DNA of 64,000 bases from CAYUPI01 sp964446585 (GTDB lineage Bacteria > Verrucomicrobiota > Verrucomicrobiia > Limisphaerales > UBA8199): NCBI GenBank assembly GCA_964446585.1, contig CAYUPI010000032.1, forward strand, positions 1 through 64,000, written 5' to 3'. Positions within the stretch are counted from its first letter, which is position 1, and every line of letters starts with the position of its first letter. A model generated the notes under the pieces. It searched no databases. It was not told the DNA's origin and saw nothing but the letters and a program-made list of their open reading frames with translations. Made by a program: the position numbers and the translations under genes. Shown here in pieces: positions 60,165 to 64,000 of this stretch.

Positions 60165-62336
60165 GTGCACTCAAAAGGCAAAACCGTCACTTTCGACCCC
60201 GCTCATTTCATCAATCGCGAGCTGAGCTGGTTAGAGTTCAATCAGCGCGTTCTCGAGGAGGCGCTGGACCCGCAAAATCCGCTGCTCGAAAGGCTGAAAT
60301 TCTTTTGCATCTTCAGCTCGAACCTCGACGAGTTCTTCGAGGTCCGCGTCGCCGGCCTCAAGCAACAGATCGAGAGCGAGGCCGTCGAGCGCACGATGGA
60401 CGGCCTGACTGCCAGCGAAACATTCCGCGCGGTAGTCGAGCGCGTGCGGGGGCTGGTCACGCGGCAATATGCCTGCTGGGGCAAGGAGCTCATGCCGGCG
60501 CTGGCCGCCAGTGGTATTCGCATTCTCGACCTTCCTGAACTGGAACTGCCCGACCGCGCCTGGTTATCGCAATACTTTCGCTCGCAGGTCCGTCCAGTCC
60601 TGACGCCGCTGGCCATCGATCCGGCGCATCCCTTTCCGCAGTTACTCAACAAGTCGCTCAATCTCATCGTGCGGCTCGAGCTGCGCAAGGGACGCGAGAC
60701 GCACAAACATCTGGCCGTCGTCCAGATCCCGCGTCTGTTGCCGCGCCTGCTCAAGCTGCCGAGGGAGGACGCGTGCCAGGATTACGTTTACTTGAGTCGC
60801 CTTATCGGCCATCACCTGGCCGAGTTGTTTCCCGGCACGCAAATCCTCGGTTACTGGCCCTTTCGCGTCACGAGGAACAGCGAGCTTTACATCGACGAAG
60901 AGGAAAGTGCCAACTTGCTCAAGGCGGTCGAAAATGAACTCCACAACCGGCGCAAAGGCGACGCGGTGCGGCTGGAGATTGACCAGGATTGCCCCACGTT
61001 CATTCGCGAGGCGCTGCTCAAGACCTTGCGCTTGACCGAGGACGACCTCTATCTGATCGACGGACCGCTCAACCCGACGCGGCTGATGGCCCTGTATGAG
61101 GGCGATCATTCACCCGAACTGCGCGATCCGCCATTCGTCGCGCCCGTGGCGCCGTCCCTGCGCCAGCAAGTTGATTTGTTTGCGGCGATTCGAGAGCGCG
61201 ACATTCTCCTGCACCATCCCTACGAAAATTTCAGCAGCGTCGTGGCCTTTCTCGAGCAGGCGGCTGCCGACCCGGACGTGCTGGCCATCAAACAAACGCT
61301 TTATCGCACGGGCGCTGACCCGCACATCATCGGCGCGCTGGAAAATGCGGTAAAGAACGGCAAACAAGTGACGGCTGTCGTGGAATTGCGGGCGCGGTTT
61401 GATGAAGCCAACAACATCCTTTGGGCGCGGCAACTCGAAGAAGCGGGAGTCCATGTGGTTTATGGACTGGTCGGTTACAAAATCCACGCCAAGAGCTGCC
61501 TGGTGGTCCGGCGCGAGGGTCACCACATCCGGCGTTATGCGCATCTGGCCACTGGCAATTACAATCCACTCACGGCCCGCGTCTATACTGATCTGGGGTT
61601 GTTCACCTGCCGGCCGGAATGGTGCGAGGACGTGACCAATTTTTTCAATCTACTGACGGGGATTTGCCAGTTCCAGGGGCTGCGCAAGCTGGTTGTCGCC
61701 CCTTTCGAGTTGCACGAGCGTCTGCTGCAACTGATCGAGCGCGAAATCGAAAATGCCCGCCGCGGTCTGCCGGCGCGTATTATCGCCAAGATCAACGCCC
61801 TGGCAGAACGACAGACCATCGAGGCTCTCTATCGGGCTTCGCAGGCCGAAGTGACCGTTGATTTGATCGTGCGCGGAATCTGCTGCCTGCGGCCGGGTGT
61901 CAAGGGCATCAGCGAGAACATCGCGGTGCGAAGCGTCGTGGACCGTTTCCTCGAGCACAGTCGCGTGTATTATTTTGAGAACGCCTGCCAGCCTCTGCTT
62001 TTCCTCAGCAGCGCCGATTGGATGCCGCGCAATTTTTTCCGGCGCATCGAGCTGGCTATCCCCATCGAGGATGGCGTGCTGCGTGAGCGGCTCATCCGCG
62101 AGGTGCTGGGGACTTCGCTGGCGGACAACGTTAAAGTCCGCATTATGCAGCCCGATGGCACCTATCATCGGCCGCCCTTACCGCCGGCAGAGGAACGAAA
62201 TCGCAGTCAGTTCGAATTCCTGGAGCTGGCACAATCAGACGACGACACACGCCGGAAACCTGCTCCGGGAAAAAGCAGATTTTCCCCGGTGAAACTCGCT
62301 CCATCGCCTTTTGCCGCGCGGAAATCAAAGAAGTGA
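60165..62336 (+). CDS. ppk1: Polyphosphate kinase 1
   Basis: 723 residues from a GTG at 60165; a TTG at 60126 would start directly after the Pho-box-like repeat and is less likely. Domain order is typical: N domain (FINRELSWLEFNQRVLEEA, FFCIFSSNLDEFFEVRVAGL), head domain (PVLTPLAIDPAHPFPQLLNK), and two phospholipase-D-like C domains (ILLHHPYENFSSVVAFLEQA; AIKQTLYRTGADPHII). The autophosphorylated His lies in GYKIHAKSCLVVRREG near residue 440, and RYAHLATGNYNPLTARVYTD follows. It transfers the terminal phosphate of ATP to polyphosphate. A tail of about 40 residues extends beyond the usual end. Confidence 0.95.
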   Translation: MHSKGKTVTFDPAHFINRELSWLEFNQRVLEEALDPQNPLLERLKFFCIFSSNLDEFFEVRVAGLKQQIESEAVERTMDGLTASETFRAVVERVRGLVTRQYACWGKELMPALAASGIRILDLPELELPDRAWLSQYFRSQVRPVLTPLAIDPAHPFPQLLNKSLNLIVRLELRKGRETHKHLAVVQIPRLLPRLLKLPREDACQDYVYLSRLIGHHLAELFPGTQILGYWPFRVTRNSELYIDEEESANLLKAVENELHNRRKGDAVRLEIDQDCPTFIREALLKTLRLTEDDLYLIDGPLNPTRLMALYEGDHSPELRDPPFVAPVAPSLRQQVDLFAAIRERDILLHHPYENFSSVVAFLEQAAADPDVLAIKQTLYRTGADPHIIGALENAVKNGKQVTAVVELRARFDEANNILWARQLEEAGVHVVYGLVGYKIHAKSCLVVRREGHHIRRYAHLATGNYNPLTARVYTDLGLFTCRPEWCEDVTNFFNLLTGICQFQGLRKLVVAPFELHERLLQLIEREIENARRGLPARIIAKINALAERQTIEALYRASQAEVTVDLIVRGICCLRPGVKGISENIAVRSVVDRFLEHSRVYYFENACQPLLFLSSADWMPRNFFRRIELAIPIEDGVLRERLIREVLGTSLADNVKVRIMQPDGTYHRPPLPPAEERNRSQFEFLELAQSDDDTRRKPAPGKSRFSPVKLAPSPFAARKSKK

Positions 62337-62544
62337 GCACGGGCGACTTTCGGAGGCCGAGACACTCCTGCTTGCGTTGGACAAATTGAATAGCAAGTAG
62401 AATATTAAGTCCGAAGTCAGCCGAGAGTTGAGCGTTCAACTCCTGTCCCGGCGGCAACTGTTGATCGAGGCGTATCTTGAATACGCCGATCAAATGAAGA
62501 ATTTTTGGCCCGTGACCAGCGTCGCGGACCGAAGCAGTTGAACC
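62337..62544. other. Intergenic region between ppk1 and sixA
   Basis: 208 bp. A short open frame (VSRELSVQLLSRRQLLIEAY...) occurs but has no start, RBS or recognisable family, so no gene is called. Confidence 0.4.
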
Positions 62545-63048
62545 ATGAAAATTTATCTATTGCGCCATGGCCTGGCCGGCGAGCCGGGCGCGCCCGGCTA
62601 CGCCTCCGACGCCGAGCGCCCGCTGACCGGCGAAGGCGAACACAAAATGCGCGAAATCGCTCAGGCCATGCGAAAGCTTGAGCTTTCCTTTGACCTGGTC
62701 TTGTCCAGCCCCTACCGGCGCGCGCGGCAGACCGCCGAGATCGTCGCGGACGGCCTTCGAGCGCGCAAGCAACTACAGTTCTCCGATGCTCTCACTCCTC
62801 ACGGCAGCACCGAGGAATTGATCGATTTCCTGAAGCGCTTCCGTCCGAAACCGGACAATGTGCTGTTAGTGGGCCATGAGCCCCATTTGAGCGAGTTGAT
62901 TTCCTTGCTTGTTTCCAGCGGGCGCGGACTGCAAATCGTTATGAAAAAAGGCGGCCTGGCCAGGCTGGAGGTTGACTCGCTGGCGCATGGTTGCTGCGCC
63001 GCTCTGGAGTGGCTGCTGACGCCGGGTCAACTGCGTTTAATAGCATAG
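62545..63048 (+). CDS. sixA: Phosphohistidine phosphatase SixA-like (histidine phosphatase superfamily)
   Basis: 167 residues. The RHG motif is at the N-terminus (MKIYLLRHGLAGEPG), followed by ERPLTGEGEHKMREIAQAM, LVLSSPYRRARQTAEIV and LLVGHEPHLSELISLLV, which carries the second catalytic His. SixA removes phosphate from phosphohistidine on HPt domains of phosphorelays in E. coli. Next to ppk1, it may belong to phosphate metabolism. It is convergent with the glycosidase gene (9 bp apart). Confidence 0.9.
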   Translation: MKIYLLRHGLAGEPGAPGYASDAERPLTGEGEHKMREIAQAMRKLELSFDLVLSSPYRRARQTAEIVADGLRARKQLQFSDALTPHGSTEELIDFLKRFRPKPDNVLLVGHEPHLSELISLLVSSGRGLQIVMKKGGLARLEVDSLAHGCCAALEWLLTPGQLRLIA

Positions 63049-63057
63049 ACGCGGAGC

Positions 63058-64000
63058 TCAGTTGAGAGTGACTTGTTCGACAGCACGCACAACCACCGGG
63101 CCCAATAAGCCCGACTCTAACAGCGGCGAATCCCGAGTCCAATGTTTCCAGGTCGTGAAGGTAAAGCGGCCGGTGGGACGGGGTTGTCGTGCTACCAGCC
63201 AGGATGGCCATTCTGCCAGCGGTTGACCTCCGCCACCCTCGGCGCGACGCCATTGGCAGTCGTCAGCAAGCTGTTCGTCGCCAATAAGGCGGTTGGGCCA
63301 CAGATTAACGACTCGGATTTCGAGCGCGTTGTCACCGGCCTTGACCACCTCGGAGATGTCGGTCTCGAAGGGTGGCTTCCAAAGGATGCCGAGATCGAGG
63401 CCATTCAACATCACCTCGGCGATTACTTGCACCCGGCCAAGATCGAGATACAACCGTTGATCCTCGCGGATAAAATGCGCAGGGACGTTGAAGGTTTTGT
63501 AATAAGTAGCCGTGCCAGAGAAATACTTCACACCAGGTTCCGGGTGCTTCGTCCAGGAGGCAAGATGCTCGAGCGTCACACGCTCCGGAGCACCACCCTT
63601 GGACGGGAAATGCACTTCCCATGGACCGCCGACCGTGATCGGTCGCGGCAAGACCTGCCTTCTGGCCTGAAAGAATTTTCCTGAGGCAGTTTTGAATTCG
63701 TACTTGCCCGTTTTGGCCGCCAGCAATCGGATATGGCTGTTCGCGGAAATGGTGGCATCCAGCCAGACCTCCGGTAGGCCATCGCGCGTAGCGGTCTGAA
63801 TCGGGTCCAATCCGCTCGCACTGTTGCGGAAGACAACGAATTGCGAACCGGCTGGCCCAAACTTGAGCGGCAGGGTTGTCTGGACCTGCTGCTCGCGCCA
63901 GAGCGCCGGCTTCTCGATTTGCCCCGTGTCGGGATGCCAAATCTCCGGCTGCCTGCCAGCGACCCGGAAACTGCATTCGGCCACTAGACCTTCACTGCCG
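63058..64000 (-). CDS. GH106-like alpha-L-rhamnosidase-type glycoside hydrolase, C-terminal part (5' end outside window)
   Basis: The frame is open to the window edge, so only about the last 313 residues are seen. Typical features of large rhamnosidase-like hydrolases: RQPEIWHPDTGQIEKP, the beta-sandwich with GPWEVHFPSKGGAPERVTL and LASWTKHPEPGVKYFSGTAT, then a galactose-binding-like domain with YLDLGRVQVIAEVMLNGLDL, KPPFETDISEVVKAGDNALE and VVNLWPNRLIGDEQ. The catalytic domain is upstream of the window. The GH106 label is by pattern memory and should be checked. It suggests growth on plant or algal polysaccharides. Confidence 0.7.
   Translation of the reverse strand, partial: GSEGLVAECSFRVAGRQPEIWHPDTGQIEKPALWREQQVQTTLPLKFGPAGSQFVVFRNSASGLDPIQTATRDGLPEVWLDATISANSHIRLLAAKTGKYEFKTASGKFFQARRQVLPRPITVGGPWEVHFPSKGGAPERVTLEHLASWTKHPEPGVKYFSGTATYYKTFNVPAHFIREDQRLYLDLGRVQVIAEVMLNGLDLGILWKPPFETDISEVVKAGDNALEIRVVNLWPNRLIGDEQLADDCQWRRAEGGGGQPLAEWPSWLVARQPRPTGRFTFTTWKHWTRDSPLLESGLLGPVVVRAVEQVTLN

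Noticed and set aside
62337..62544. A short gene between ppk1 and sixA
   Set aside because: The open frame has no start codon, RBS or family resemblance.
1..64000. tRNA, rRNA and transposase genes
   Set aside because: None was recognised by eye; a tRNA or Rfam scan would be needed to exclude small RNAs.

Overview
The window looks like a chromosome segment of a soil or freshwater-type Verrucomicrobiota (Limisphaerales/Pedosphaera-like). The evidence is a relic of a verrucomicrobial prepilin-like protein, a type II secretion operon whose pseudopilins are mostly of the A^F type, a pilus cluster matching Amuc_1098 to Amuc_1101 of Akkermansia, several very large secreted proteins with verrucomicrobial C-termini, and the futalosine-pathway gene mqnA. 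The assignment comes from gene content only. No rRNA, tRNA, CRISPR array, phage or transposase gene was seen.

Layout. 1-2.9 kb: the tail of an FtsK/SpoIIIE-type ATPase, a decayed prepilin-like gene and a TMEM175-type channel. 3.3-15.2 kb: a plus-strand block of a 1267-residue FG-GAP protein, three consecutive Tat-exported tyrosinases, a Tat-exported redoxin, a Kelch protein, two cupins and a beta-barrel protein. 15.3-30.5 kb: a minus-strand type II secretion operon, read from a Spy-like protein through gspE, F, G, H, I, J, K, L, M, a gspC-like gene and a secretin split into two genes, ending with a sensor histidine kinase. 30.8-36.8 kb: a lipoprotein, a PHP phosphatase, a nucleotidyltransferase, mqnA, an O-antigen-ligase-like protein, a pilin and coaE. 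37.2-54.3 kb: a minus-strand series pilM, Amuc_1100-like, Amuc_1099-like, secretin, two secreted proteins, a 1031-residue secreted protein and an S53 peptidase. 54.7-56.6 kb: a small histidine-box protein, an ECF sigma factor, a one-TM protein and a CpxP/Spy-like protein. 56.6-64 kb: copA, ppx, ppk1, sixA and the C-terminal part of a GH106-like glycosidase.

How it fits together. The window is dominated by protein export: a T2SS, a separate pilus-type machine, and many Tat or Sec cargo proteins. Copper is a second theme, with three type-3 copper enzymes and a Cu(I) exporter. Polyphosphate is a third, with divergent ppx and ppk1 around a Pho-box-like repeat.

The most unusual feature is non-coding in origin. 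Ten loci carry tandem heptanucleotide arrays, often as imperfect palindromes, and nearly all sit exactly at gene starts or stops. In the T2SS operon they appear to be translated as the leaders of GspH, GspK and the GspC-like protein. A second set of long palindromes lies at the 5' ends of exported-protein genes; two of them share a 22-nt end that encodes the start of the signal peptide.
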